From positions 6,703,001-6,767,000 of the forward strand of contig NZ_CP104467.1 in the NCBI RefSeq assembly GCF_025369935.1: a stretch of DNA of 64,000 nucleotides, in the 5' to 3' direction. Below are positions 1 through 8,469 of this stretch, piece after piece; position 1 is the stretch's first letter, and the number at the start of each line of letters is the position of its first letter. Under the pieces are notes generated by a model. The model saw only the letters and a list, made by a program, of their open reading frames with translations. It was not told the origin of the DNA and searched no databases. The position numbers were made by a program, and so were the translations under genes. The stretch comes from Paenibacillus andongensis. GTDB taxonomy: Bacteria; Bacillota; Bacilli; Paenibacillales; NBRC-103111.

Positions 1-1
1 A

Positions 2-556
2 ACCGTCTGGTTACCTGTCCTCGCTTGCAAAATGATCGCGATTTATATGGCGATTCTCTTAGGCATTAGCTCGATCATCAAGGAGCGTAATTATCCCGTC
101 ATTAACAAGCAGGTAGCCCTCTTGGTGGCGCTTACGACGATTCTATCGTTCAAGAGTATAACGGAGCTGCTCGCCTTCGCGAATTTCAGCATGCCGATCA
201 TCGTACTGGGATATCAGCCTTTCGTCATGGGCATCCTCTTCGCTGCCGCGAGTATCAAGCACCGGAAGCAGTCACAACCAGCAGTGTCACCCAGTAACAG
301 TGGGAATTCTAAAATTTCCCCTCCCGAACAGATGTCCAAGATCACTGCGCGATTTTCTTACAAGCAATGGGTATGGCTGGGCAATATCCTAATGATCTTT
401 TCTACAGTCTGCATCGTCATCGGACTTGCCTTCGGCAAGTATAAGCCTATCATGAGCACGGCCTGCGCAATGTGTTTTGCTTGCTGTTTATTCCTTACGG
501 TCCTGACAACTTATATGGAGGTGAACCTTTCGAAGCAATCAGAAGCCGGTAAATGA
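2..556 (+). CDS. C-terminal part of a spore-germination-type (GerAB/ArcD family) permease, 5' end outside window
   Basis: The reading frame is open from the window edge, so the start lies upstream. What remains is a hydrophobic protein: three membrane segments (one around IAIYMAILLGISSII, one around VALLVALTTILSF, one around YQPFVMGILFAAAS), then a Ser/Pro-rich linker, then two more membrane segments and a short charged tail. The first part resembles the end of GerB-type germinant permeases such as the complete one at 51607-52698: an aromatic-rich segment, a basic loop with a Pro, and a last helix followed by Lys/Arg. The two extra C-terminal helices are unusual for that family. Family assignment is by visual resemblance only. 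A hairpin follows at 581-613. Confidence 0.5.
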   Translation, partial: TVWLPVLACKMIAIYMAILLGISSIIKERNYPVINKQVALLVALTTILSFKSITELLAFANFSMPIIVLGYQPFVMGILFAAASIKHRKQSQPAVSPSNSGNSKISPPEQMSKITARFSYKQWVWLGNILMIFSTVCIVIGLAFGKYKPIMSTACAMCFACCLFLTVLTTYMEVNLSKQSEAGK

Positions 557-580
557 TTTTAATTATTTTGGTATAAAAGC

Positions 581-613
581 ACCAAAAAAGCACCCGCATA
601 TAAACAGGTGCTT
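581..613 (-). terminator. Terminator of the actin-like gene
   Basis: A 7-bp stem (AAGCACC pairing with GGTGCTT) is followed by a T-run when read leftward. It lies 8 bases past the stop of the leftward actin-like gene. It may also end rightward transcripts of the permease, although the tail is poorer on that side. Confidence 0.65.
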
Positions 614-620
614 GTGACGG

Positions 621-1712
621 TTAAACAGGAACTGATTGGCTTAACCGACTTTTGGCCACTTTCAAGTAGCCATACATATTTAGAAATTCGCTTTCATTCG
701 CGAATCGCAGTTTTAATGACCCCGCGGCTTCTTGGATGTAAGGCTTCAGCGCTGATGCGCCACCACCAATCACATAGAAGCATTGAATATCAGGATATTT
801 GCGCCAGCGCTTTTTGATCATCTCGATCATACGCAACGCCGCGCGACGGAAATGCTGGTCTACGATCGGACGAATATCAACCTGTCCTTCGCCAAGGAGT
901 TGAATCGTAAATTCACGATTCTTCACTCGCTGAACCAGCTTCGCGCGGCTTGGGAACACGTAGCCATAAGCATCTTCGACATCGCGAATGACGGCATCCA
1001 GGTAGGTAGCGATGCCAATTTGCTCGCCATGGCTGAAGTGATTGTCAATGGCCATCCGTTTGATAACAGGGAAGTCCGTTGTCAACGCGCCGATCTCGCA
1101 AACGCCGATGCAGCCGTTGTAAATCTCTTCATCCTTGACTTGCAGGCTGTCGTGCGTAGCCAAATGGAACACAGCTGCCGCCCCTTCAATGGAGACTGCA
1201 ACCTTGCGAACCGATACTTTAATCTTGCGGTTTTGGAATTGTGGAGTGGATAGAAACGTCACTTCATGCTCACCAAGAAGTCTTTGCTCGAATTGCTGAT
1301 TGAACTTCGCAAACGCACGAACAGGCAAACCGGTTCCGAGTGTATATTCGACTTCGTCTACATTTCCGTACCCAGCATTAAAGGCTTGGTTGGTGAGACC
1401 TTGATATGCTAATGCAGTAAGCGCAACAATAAGGGATTGATCCGATATCGCCTTATTATCCGTGTCTTCAAGCTCAAGGTTATCTTCGTGTTCCAAAGCT
1501 AGTTGTCCGACGAAATAACGTTGATTTCTTTGTGAAAGAGATGGACTGTAAATCATCACATCCAACGCTTTCAATGGTGAGTCTTCTTCCTGCAAAATAT
1601 GCCTTTCGTAACCCGGCGCAATGATATTCGGGATCACTAACGGTTCTCTAGAACCATCCAGCACCAGTTTAATACTATCGTTCCCTATATCGATACCTGC
1701 AAGCTTTATCAT
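621..1712 (-). CDS. Actin-like ATPase, ParM/StbA type
   Basis: 363 residues with the hallmarks of the actin/Hsp70 ATPase fold. The phosphate-1 loop near the N-terminus is AGIDIGNDSIKLV, the phosphate-2 region is GVCEIGALTTDFPV, and the adenosine loop near the C-terminus is FYVIGGGASALKP. Plasmid relatives (ParM, Alp7A) form filaments that move DNA; chromosomal copies in Paenibacillus-type genomes are mostly uncharacterised. I chose the ATG at 1712 over a GTG at 1724 because GGAG sits six bases before the ATG. No ParR-like partner or obvious centromere repeat was seen next to it. It is divergent from an M23 peptidase-bactofilin pair, which hints at a morphogenetic or cytoskeletal neighbourhood. 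Confidence 0.8.
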   Translation of the reverse strand: MIKLAGIDIGNDSIKLVLDGSREPLVIPNIIAPGYERHILQEEDSPLKALDVMIYSPSLSQRNQRYFVGQLALEHEDNLELEDTDNKAISDQSLIVALTALAYQGLTNQAFNAGYGNVDEVEYTLGTGLPVRAFAKFNQQFEQRLLGEHEVTFLSTPQFQNRKIKVSVRKVAVSIEGAAAVFHLATHDSLQVKDEEIYNGCIGVCEIGALTTDFPVIKRMAIDNHFSHGEQIGIATYLDAVIRDVEDAYGYVFPSRAKLVQRVKNREFTIQLLGEGQVDIRPIVDQHFRRAALRMIEMIKKRWRKYPDIQCFYVIGGGASALKPYIQEAAGSLKLRFANESEFLNMYGYLKVAKSRLSQSVPV

Positions 1713-1912
1713 TAGTGGCTCCACTCCATATCTTCATCTTCCTGTATTTGTTAAGTACATTCGATTATATCCGACAGGATTCCTTCCTACTTTCGACTCA
1801 TTTTATGTAGGACTAGTAGGTATAAGGAAGGTTTTTATCAAAATATGACGAATGATGTACAGGATAGCGACATTTACCAAATTCAACCACGACAGGAGAC
1901 AATTACGCCTTT

Positions 1913-2944
1913 ATGAAGCTCAACTGGAAACCAAAAAAACTGACGCTAGTCATCATTCCAGATGCCAATCAATCGGTCGTCAGGTTTCGTATTCCCCATC
2001 TATTCGCTTATATCGCTGCAGCATGCTTATCCGTACTGCTGCTAGTATCTATAATCACTTATGTCATGCATGCAAGCACCTTGAAAGAGGCTAGCGCTCT
2101 ACAGTCAAAGCTAACTGGAGCTAACCAACAGTGGAGTGCTGCATTAAATTCCAAGGACAAGGCCATCGAACAATTACAGAATGAAGTGATTCAACTGTCT
2201 GAGCAAGCCGAACAAATGAAAACAAAAGTCGAAGAGATGAAGAAATTCGAAAGTGATCTCAAATCGATTGCTGGGATCGACGCAAATACATCCGGTACAG
2301 CTGTCGCTAGCACGCCGACCAGCACACAGGATAAACCTGCGGATGCAGATGGGAAGCTCCCTGCCCTAGATAGCGGCATTGGCGGAAGTCCTAATCCAGC
2401 TTCTCAGGAGGACATTATAAAGCTTGGTGAGCAGACATTAGCTTCCTTCACGGCACTTAACAGCGAAGTGAAAGAACTGCAAACCAGCTTAACAGCAACG
2501 AAGCAAAAGGTTGCCGATAAGCAGCAATTGCTTCGCATAACTCCAACCCTGTGGCCGACTACCACGAAGGTTGTCACATCGACTTTCGGTTATCGTACAG
2601 ACCCTTTTACGCATCGCCCAAGCTTTCATTCCGGCATTGATTTCGGTGCCCGTGAGAATGATCCTGTCTATGCAACCGCAGACGGCAAAGTCGTTAGTAC
2701 GGGGAGTGATATGTTCCACGGCAACAATATCGTCATTGAGCATTCAAAAGGACTACGCACTTGGTATATGCATTTAAATAAAATTTTAGTGAATAAGGGA
2801 GATTCGGTGGAAAAAGGTAGTTCTATAGGCCTAGTTGGCTCCACGGGACGCAGTACTGGACCTCATCTGCACTATGAAGTACTCAAAAATGGAGAAAGCA
2901 TCGACCCCAAACCTTATCTCAAATCGACTCGAAAGGATGAATAA
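1913..2944 (+). CDS. Membrane-anchored M23 (LytM-type) metallopeptidase, copy 1
   Basis: 343 residues. A short cytoplasmic N-terminus is followed by one membrane helix (about residues 34-53), a coiled coil (about 60-120), a Ser/Thr/Pro-rich stretch and a C-terminal LytM/M23 domain. The zinc and catalytic motifs are complete: FHSGIDFG (HxxxD), YMHL, and PHLHYE (HxH). Enzymes of this family cut peptidoglycan cross-bridges or stem peptides. The start is supported by alignment with the paralogue at 24359 (MKLNWKPKKLTL against MKFIWGKKELTL), although the GGAG lies 14 bases upstream. It is followed after five bases by a bactofilin gene, a pairing known in other bacteria where bactofilin polymers position M23 hydrolases. 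Confidence 0.9.
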   Translation: MKLNWKPKKLTLVIIPDANQSVVRFRIPHLFAYIAAACLSVLLLVSIITYVMHASTLKEASALQSKLTGANQQWSAALNSKDKAIEQLQNEVIQLSEQAEQMKTKVEEMKKFESDLKSIAGIDANTSGTAVASTPTSTQDKPADADGKLPALDSGIGGSPNPASQEDIIKLGEQTLASFTALNSEVKELQTSLTATKQKVADKQQLLRITPTLWPTTTKVVTSTFGYRTDPFTHRPSFHSGIDFGARENDPVYATADGKVVSTGSDMFHGNNIVIEHSKGLRTWYMHLNKILVNKGDSVEKGSSIGLVGSTGRSTGPHLHYEVLKNGESIDPKPYLKSTRKDE

Positions 2945-2949
2945 CCACC

Positions 2950-3402
2950 ATGTTTAAGAAAAAGAAAGACTTCATGAATCCAAATACAACCGATACTTTG
3001 ATTGGAGAAGGTACAACCTTTGAAGGCCGCATCAAATCAGAAGCGAGCATACGCATTGAAGGCGGAATTACAGGTGATATCGAGTGCGCAGGGGATGTTA
3101 TTATCGGGGAAAATGGCGTTGTAAAATCCAATATTTCTGCAAGAGACGTTGTATTGGCAGGAAATGTGCAGGGCAACGTCATCACCAAGGGCAAGCTGAC
3201 GATTACTTCTACAGGTTCTCTTCAAGGCAATATCAGCGCGGCTTCCTTTATCATTGAAGAAGGTGGACTATTCCAAGGAAATAGTAAAATGGACTCGAAA
3301 ACATCAACAACAGCTCCTATCCAAAACGGTGAGCAAGACAATGGGAATAAACCTGCCTCATCCGCCAACGGGGCATTTAAGGGGAATACGGTGGCTATGT
3401 AA
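2950..3402 (+). CDS. Bactofilin, copy 1
   Basis: 150 residues. The central DUF583/bactofilin domain (about residues 14-110) has the alternating glycine/hydrophobic pattern of a right-handed beta-helix, for example IRIEGGITGDIECAGDVII and GNVQGNVITKGKLTI. The N-terminus is short and basic, and the C-terminus is a disordered Ser/Asn-rich tail. Bactofilins polymerise without nucleotides and act as membrane-associated scaffolds. Tight coupling to the preceding M23 peptidase gene suggests that it localises that enzyme. A paralogue is at 25369-25815. Confidence 0.9.
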   Translation: MFKKKKDFMNPNTTDTLIGEGTTFEGRIKSEASIRIEGGITGDIECAGDVIIGENGVVKSNISARDVVLAGNVQGNVITKGKLTITSTGSLQGNISAASFIIEEGGLFQGNSKMDSKTSTTAPIQNGEQDNGNKPASSANGAFKGNTVAM

Positions 3403-3483
3403 AGGGGCTCGCCTAGGCTTGGGGCAATGCGCATGTTATAATAGTTGGAAATTCATTTCTAACTGATGCAGGAGACAAGGCCT

Positions 3484-4218
3484 ATGAAAGAACAAACGAT
3501 ACTTTTTGATCTTGATGATACGTTAGTACATTGTAATAAATATTTTGACTTCGTGATTGACCAGTTTATTGACCTTATGCTCACTTGGTACTCTGGGCAC
3601 GGGCTTAGCGCACAGGACATCAAGCAGAAGCAGCTCCAAATCGATCTCGCTGGCATCCACATTCATGGCTTTATGCCGGATCGTTTTCCCAAATCATTTG
3701 TTGAGACATACCAATGGTTCGCCTCACAATATAACCGTCCAACGAATGGTAAAGAAGAATCATGGTTGATGCAATTAGGCCACACGGTCTATGAATACAC
3801 GGCAGAGCCTTATCCGCAAATGAACGAAACACTCGATCATCTCCAGCAAGCCGGACACCGACTGTTCCTATATACAGGTGGTGATGCATCTATCCAAATG
3901 AAAAAAGTGAAGGATTTGAGCTTAGACACCTACTTTGATGATCGCATTTTTGTTACTGTGCATAAGACGAGAGAATACATGGAAACGATCATGAACGAAC
4001 AGCGTTTTGATCGCAAGCACACATGGATGATCGGTAACTCGATTAAGACGGATGTACTGCCTGCCCTTCATGCGGGCATTCACTCGATTCACATTCCTGT
4101 GCAGCAGGACTGGGAGTACAACAAAGGAACCATCGACATCACTCCCAAAGGGGCATTCTATCAGTTGAACTCCTTGCAGGAAGTTCCTGATACCATCCAC
4201 GCGTATATTCAAAAATAA
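3484..4218 (+). CDS. HAD-superfamily hydrolase
   Basis: 244 residues. Motif I is FDLDDTL (nucleophile Asp plus second Asp), motif II is the Thr in LYTGGD, motif III is a Lys in the HKTREY region, and motif IV is GNSIKTDV. These make it a phosphatase or phosphoglucomutase-like HAD protein; the substrate cannot be read from sequence. I prefer the ATG at 3484, which has GGAG nine bases upstream (3471-3474), over the ATG at 3466 that precedes the GGAG. A strong hairpin follows. Confidence 0.85.
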   Translation: MKEQTILFDLDDTLVHCNKYFDFVIDQFIDLMLTWYSGHGLSAQDIKQKQLQIDLAGIHIHGFMPDRFPKSFVETYQWFASQYNRPTNGKEESWLMQLGHTVYEYTAEPYPQMNETLDHLQQAGHRLFLYTGGDASIQMKKVKDLSLDTYFDDRIFVTVHKTREYMETIMNEQRFDRKHTWMIGNSIKTDVLPALHAGIHSIHIPVQQDWEYNKGTIDITPKGAFYQLNSLQEVPDTIHAYIQK

Positions 4219-4220
4219 GA

Positions 4221-4266
4221 AAAGGACGATTCCAAAGGTTTCATAACCTAGGATTCGTCCTTTTTG
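4221..4266 (+). terminator. Terminator after the HAD gene
   Basis: A 13-bp stem with one mismatch (AAAGGACGATTCC with GGATTCGTCCTTT) is followed by T residues. It lies between convergent genes, and the A-rich left flank lets it work in both directions. Confidence 0.8.
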
Positions 4267-4303
4267 ATATCCGTTATCCGTTAGTCTATAGGCTACCCTA
4301 GAA

Positions 4304-5251
4304 TCAGGCAGCTACATCGCGTCTGCGGAATATTTCCCAAGAGAGCACAATAAACAATAAGTAGTAGAAGAGCAGCACGGTTATTGAGAAACCAAGCGTC
4401 ATCCCTTCTGCCAGCGGCTGCCCTTCTAAATAGGGAGTGAGATCCGTGTTGGCGAATAAAAAATATTTGCCCCAGCTGTATCTCATCAGCAATAACGTAA
4501 TAACTTGCCCCGCGAACATGATGAAAATGCTAAGGCCAATAGCCAGTGATGAGCTGCGAAATACGGTCGAGATCATAAAGGCCATCGTCACGATCATGAT
4601 CAGTTCGATCAACTTTAGTCCATAGGTTGCAAACACATACACCAACATGCTCCCTTCGTGAACTTTACCTGCTGCATTTACAGTCAGGTGTGGAAGGTTA
4701 AGACTCTGAAACCCGAAGAGGAACCCGTTCACAATCAGTGAAGTAATAAACATCACAATCAGCAGCGTAGCTGCAAACAGCAGTGTTGTTAGATACTTAG
4801 ACAAGAGAATTTTCGCTCGGCTGGAAGGACGAATGAGCAGCAGCTTAATTGTCCCCCATGTAAACTCACCAGCGACCATATCTCCGGCAATGATCACGGT
4901 AAATAACGTAACCATCATGATTAATCCTGCTGCGCTTAGAGTGCCACCCCATAATGTGTTATCTGTCGGAGGGTAATTATGATCCAACATGTACTGCTGG
5001 AGTGCTATGTCCTCCTTCATCTGTTGTTTAAATTTGGCCGGCACATCCGGATTTTCCAGCTCTTTCTGATTGTGCTCAATCGATTCCGCTGCTCTTATCT
5101 TCCAGTTTTCGTCATCAGTTTTATAACCCGAATGTGAGAATAGTGCAGCTAATACAACAATGACAATCAATAAGCCACCTAGAATCCAAGTTCGCAGCCT
5201 ACGATAAATTTTCATATGTTCATTTCTAATGAGATTAAGCAATCGGATCAC
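4304..5251 (-). CDS. ABC-2 type transporter permease
   Basis: 315 residues. One membrane helix near residues 20-40 is followed by a charged extracellular region (about 45-95) and then five more hydrophobic segments, the arrangement of BcrB/NatB-type exporter permeases. The gene overlaps the end of the ATPase gene upstream by 17 bases, so the two are translationally coupled. Substrate unknown. The divergent two-component system at 6368-8401 suggests a stress- or peptide-induced exporter, as in the B. subtilis YvfRS/YvfTU arrangement (analogy, not homology testing). Confidence 0.85.
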   Translation of the reverse strand: MIRLLNLIRNEHMKIYRRLRTWILGGLLIVIVVLAALFSHSGYKTDDENWKIRAAESIEHNQKELENPDVPAKFKQQMKEDIALQQYMLDHNYPPTDNTLWGGTLSAAGLIMMVTLFTVIIAGDMVAGEFTWGTIKLLLIRPSSRAKILLSKYLTTLLFAATLLIVMFITSLIVNGFLFGFQSLNLPHLTVNAAGKVHEGSMLVYVFATYGLKLIELIMIVTMAFMISTVFRSSSLAIGLSIFIMFAGQVITLLLMRYSWGKYFLFANTDLTPYLEGQPLAEGMTLGFSITVLLFYYLLFIVLSWEIFRRRDVAA

Positions 5252-6170
5252 TTCCCGTCATCTCTAAAAATTGATCTTCCAGGGATTTGGTTGCCGCTCG
5301 GATGCCGTAGACCGCAATCCCTGCATCCACGAACCTTTTGTTCCACGCTGCTGTCTCTTGCTTATCGAGATTCATGACGAGGTCATCCCCTGATACTTCC
5401 ACTTGTGCTCCGTGTTCTGCCGCTAAAGCCAAAGCTCGATCCATCGACGCCACCTCAAAAACCACCTGCTGCTTGCCATCCGACTGACCAAATTCTTTAA
5501 TCAGTCTGACGTCCACCAGCTTCCCGTTCTGAATAATGGCGACACGGTCGCACATCAGCTCCATCTCCGACAGTAAATGACTGGACACGATTACGGAGAT
5601 CCCATCCTCCCGGGTAAGCTTTCGCAAATGATCACGCAGCTCACGAATACCTGCTGGATCCAGCCCATTCGTAGGTTCGTCCAGGATTAGCACTGACGGC
5701 TTATGCAGCAAAGCTTGAGCAATTCCAAGCCTTTGGCGCATACCAAGGGAGTACGTTTTGACCTTGTCATGGATTCTATTTTCCATACCTACAAGTTCAA
5801 TGACCTCATGAATTCGATCTTCCTCAATACCCGGGAACATTCTCGCGTAATGGACCAAATTATGATAACCACTTAGAAACTTGTACATTTCCGGATTTTC
5901 CACAATTGCGCCAACATGACGAATCGCTTGCTCAAAATGGGTACGAATCGAATGCCCGCCAATCCGTATGTCCCCTTCCGTGATCGACATGAGTCCGACC
6001 ATCATCCGAATGGTTGTCGTTTTTCCCGCTCCATTTGGACCCAGGAACCCAAACACCTCGCCCCGCGGCACCTCAAAGCTTAATTTATCAATAATCGTCT
6101 TAGAACCGATTCGTTTCGTAATTTGATCGATTTTTACGATCGGCGCAATGGCATCTGTAGTTTCCATCAT
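5235..6170 (-). CDS. ABC transporter ATP-binding protein (BcrA/NatA type)
   Basis: 311 residues from the ATG at 6170; an upstream in-frame TTG at 6197 is less likely because AGGGG sits six to seven bases before the ATG pair. Walker A is GPNGAGKT (about 44-51), the signature is SLGMR (about 141-145), and Walker B is LILDEP (about 161-166). A C-terminal regulatory-type domain of about 90 residues follows. It powers the permease encoded downstream. Confidence 0.9.
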   Translation of the reverse strand: MMETTDAIAPIVKIDQITKRIGSKTIIDKLSFEVPRGEVFGFLGPNGAGKTTTIRMMVGLMSITEGDIRIGGHSIRTHFEQAIRHVGAIVENPEMYKFLSGYHNLVHYARMFPGIEEDRIHEVIELVGMENRIHDKVKTYSLGMRQRLGIAQALLHKPSVLILDEPTNGLDPAGIRELRDHLRKLTREDGISVIVSSHLLSEMELMCDRVAIIQNGKLVDVRLIKEFGQSDGKQQVVFEVASMDRALALAAEHGAQVEVSGDDLVMNLDKQETAAWNKRFVDAGIAVYGIRAATKSLEDQFLEMTGSDPIA

Positions 6171-6331
6171 CTTTAACACCCCTAACTTTTTAACCAATAT
6201 AACCCAATGCTACCTTAACTGAACCGCTTTGCCTAGTAATCTTCTTAAGAATAGTCATAGAGTCCGGTCACAAACCAACACCTAACCTATATGACTGCGC
6301 TCACTATGGCTTTTTCCTGATTTTAGGTACA

Positions 6332-6349
6332 ATGATCTTATAAGATCAT
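6332..6349. promoter_or_regulatory. Perfect 18-base palindrome before the histidine kinase gene
   Basis: ATGATCTTATAAGATCAT is an exact palindrome ending eight bases before the AAAGGAG ribosome binding site. It overlaps a possible -10 (TACAAT at 6328-6333). It could be an operator for the response regulator encoded downstream or for another dimeric regulator. No second copy was noticed in the window. Confidence 0.5.
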
Positions 6350-6367
6350 GTGTAAAGGAGTCCTTTT

Positions 6368-7567
6368 ATGATTCAAAGAAGACCTTGGCATGGTGTGGAA
6401 TGGTCCCTTTTTATCGTCTTGACCGGTTCTACGCTGCTTGGCCTGCTTTATGCGCTTCTGCATATGTATGAGCATGAACTAACGACCAACATCCAAACCA
6501 TATTGGCCATCCTTTTGTCCTATGGCGCTCCATTTCTATTCTGGAGACCGAATTACATCAACTCAACCTTCTATCCGATTGCCGTGCTGCTAACAGGTAT
6601 TCCTCTACAAATCTATCTTTCATGGATGGAGCAGGATGCGTACCTTACTATTAATTGCCCATTAATGGTCATTGGATTCCTCACCGACCGAAAAAATGCT
6701 TGGTGGACCGCACCCATATTTATGGTGGCTGTGCCTGTTGAGTATTATTTCATCCTGCATAGCGGGATGGGGGTTGGCCAATTATTTAGTATTATTTTAA
6801 ATGCTGTGCTGTTCTTTGCTATCGGCCTTAGCTTACAACGGGTTGTGACTTCGAATGAGAAAACCGAAAAGCTTTTAGCCGAGAACCAACGTCAGTACCA
6901 TTTAATCCATGAGCAAAATAACGCATTAGAGCAGTACGCCAACCAAATCGAACAGCTTACGCTGCTTGAGGAGCGCAACCGGATGGCACGTGAGTTACAC
7001 GATACAGTGGGCCATACGTTTACTTCCGTCATCATGGGGATGGACGCTGTGTCCTACCTCATCGAAGCTGCGCCAGACAAAGCCAAAGAAAAGCTGGACG
7101 TCCTGCGTAGTGTAACTCGCAATGGACTCGAAGAAGTACGCCGCAGCATTCATCAGATGGTCCCCGAGGGCGATATGCTGCTATCCCAACAATTGACGAG
7201 ACTGGCCAACGAATTTGCCCTTCATACCGGGACCCAAATCCGATTCACGACCGTAGGCGAGGAATTCGAAATTCCGAAACAAACCAAACTTTCGCTCATT
7301 CGCTGTCTGCAAGAATCACTGACCAATGCCAAACGGCATGGCCGGGCTACCACCGTAGAAGTTACACTAACTTACGCCAATGATCTAGTCGACATTCGCA
7401 TTGAGGACGATGGCATCGGTACGGAACAGCTGAAAGTTGGCTTCGGTATCAACGCCATGCAGGAACGCATATTTGCTCTACAGGGTACGCTGCAAGTAAG
7501 CTCCACATTAGGTCAGGGTACTGTCGTCCACTGTTCCATTCCTGCCAAACGCTCGCCGTCACTCTAA
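6368..7567 (+). CDS. Sensor histidine kinase, NarL/DesK type
   Basis: 399 residues. About five or six membrane helices occupy residues 12-160 with only short loops between them, which suggests intramembrane or envelope sensing. A short coiled coil follows, then the HisKA_3 dimerisation domain with the phospho-acceptor in ARELHDTVGH (His211). The C-terminal HATPase domain has DNA-gyrase-type boxes (ESLTNAKRHG, EDDGIGT, GFGINAMQER). The AAAGGAG site precedes the ATG at good distance. It pairs with the response regulator at 7712; the spacer between them carries an exact tandem duplication. Confidence 0.92.
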   Translation: MIQRRPWHGVEWSLFIVLTGSTLLGLLYALLHMYEHELTTNIQTILAILLSYGAPFLFWRPNYINSTFYPIAVLLTGIPLQIYLSWMEQDAYLTINCPLMVIGFLTDRKNAWWTAPIFMVAVPVEYYFILHSGMGVGQLFSIILNAVLFFAIGLSLQRVVTSNEKTEKLLAENQRQYHLIHEQNNALEQYANQIEQLTLLEERNRMARELHDTVGHTFTSVIMGMDAVSYLIEAAPDKAKEKLDVLRSVTRNGLEEVRRSIHQMVPEGDMLLSQQLTRLANEFALHTGTQIRFTTVGEEFEIPKQTKLSLIRCLQESLTNAKRHGRATTVEVTLTYANDLVDIRIEDDGIGTEQLKVGFGINAMQERIFALQGTLQVSSTLGQGTVVHCSIPAKRSPSL

Positions 7568-7610
7568 TCCTTTCCCGTTGGAAGCACTGGGTGGTACAAT
7601 GTGGATACAC

Positions 7611-7650
7611 AAACTCAAGTAACGCTTTCGATGCCAGTTTTTCTGGCGAA
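7611..7650 (+). repeat. 40-base tandem repeat, unit 1, with stem-loop GCCAG-TTTTT-CTGGC
   Basis: First of two identical 40-base units in direct tandem between the kinase and response regulator genes. Each contains the hairpin GCCAGTTTTTCTGGC and an overlapping AGTTTTT/AAAAACT pairing. Part of the unit recurs at 11467-11494 in front of gltD. Confidence 0.9.
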
Positions 7651-7690
7651 AAACTCAAGTAACGCTTTCGATGCCAGTTTTTCTGGCGAA
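7651..7690 (+). repeat. 40-base tandem repeat, unit 2, abutting the response regulator ribosome binding site
   Basis: Exact copy of 7611-7650. The following bases AAACTC restart the unit and run straight into the Shine-Dalgarno sequence TAAGGAGG of the response regulator gene. The hairpin therefore sits directly upstream of the ribosome binding site and could influence initiation or mRNA stability. Confidence 0.9.
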
Positions 7691-7711
7691 AAACTCTAAG
7701 GAGGACCAAGC

Positions 7712-8401
7712 ATGAACACGACCCCGCTTAAACTACTCCTGGTCGATGATCAGGATTTAATAAGAGAAAGCCTACACATCGTACTTGATATGGATCCGGA
7801 CATTCATGTCGTTGGCTTGGCTGAGAATGGTCACATCGCCCTTAAGCAGTGCGAAGAACAGCAGCCTGACGTTGTGCTCATGGACATTCATATGCCTGTC
7901 ATGGACGGCGTCGAAGCGACACGTCAAATCAAGGCCACATGGCCTCAGATTCGTGTCATTATCCTGACTACCTTCCAGGAAATCAGCTATGTTGTGGATG
8001 CCCTAGGAGCGGGTGCCGAAGGCTATTTGCTCAAAGCCATTCATCCGAAGGATCTGGCTGCCGGCATCAAATGGGTGCATCAAGGCGGCACACTCATCCC
8101 GCAGGATATCGCCAGAATGCTCGTCATGCAAGCAAAAGGCGCTGCAGATCACTCATCCCCATCGCAGGGTGCAGGGGCCAAAGCTATGGAAGAGGTTCGA
8201 GCCGATGCATATGGACTCAGCGAGCGCGAAGTGCAAGTTCTTCACTGTATCGCCGATGGCCTCAATAACAGAGAAATTGCCGAAAAGCTGTTCTTATCCG
8301 AAGGCACCGTGAAGAACTATATTTCCAGCATATACTCGAAAATGGACGTGCGAGACCGCGTGCAAGCATCCAAGAAGGCTCATGAGGAAGGGATGTTATA
8401 G
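7712..8401 (+). CDS. Response regulator, NarL/LuxR family
   Basis: 229 residues. The receiver domain has acidic residues near 12-13 and the phospho-acceptor Asp58 in LMDIHMPVMDG. A linker of about 25 residues leads to a LuxR-type helix-turn-helix (GLSEREVQVL, NNREIAEKLFLSEGTVKNYI). It partners with the kinase upstream and probably controls the divergent ABC exporter and its own operon. The ribosome binding site AAGGAGG is strong. Confidence 0.92.
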   Translation: MNTTPLKLLLVDDQDLIRESLHIVLDMDPDIHVVGLAENGHIALKQCEEQQPDVVLMDIHMPVMDGVEATRQIKATWPQIRVIILTTFQEISYVVDALGAGAEGYLLKAIHPKDLAAGIKWVHQGGTLIPQDIARMLVMQAKGAADHSSPSQGAGAKAMEEVRADAYGLSEREVQVLHCIADGLNNREIAEKLFLSEGTVKNYISSIYSKMDVRDRVQASKKAHEEGML

Positions 8402-8425
8402 ATTTTCAGCTGCGCTAAGAAACGG

Positions 8426-8466
8426 AAAGACCGCTCTTCGAAAGAAGATGCGGTCTTTGTCCTTTT
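8426..8466 (+). terminator. Terminator after the response regulator gene
   Basis: A 9-bp stem AAAGACCGC/GCGGTCTTT encloses an internal TCTTC/GAAGA pairing and is followed by a moderately T-rich tail. It also ends four bases before the convergent gene at 8470, so it may serve both. Confidence 0.65.
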
Positions 8467-8469
8467 CAC

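Noticed and set aside
1852..2094. 80-residue rightward frame before the first M23 gene
   Set aside because: It overlaps the M23 start in a different frame, and the M23 frame is confirmed by its paralogue.
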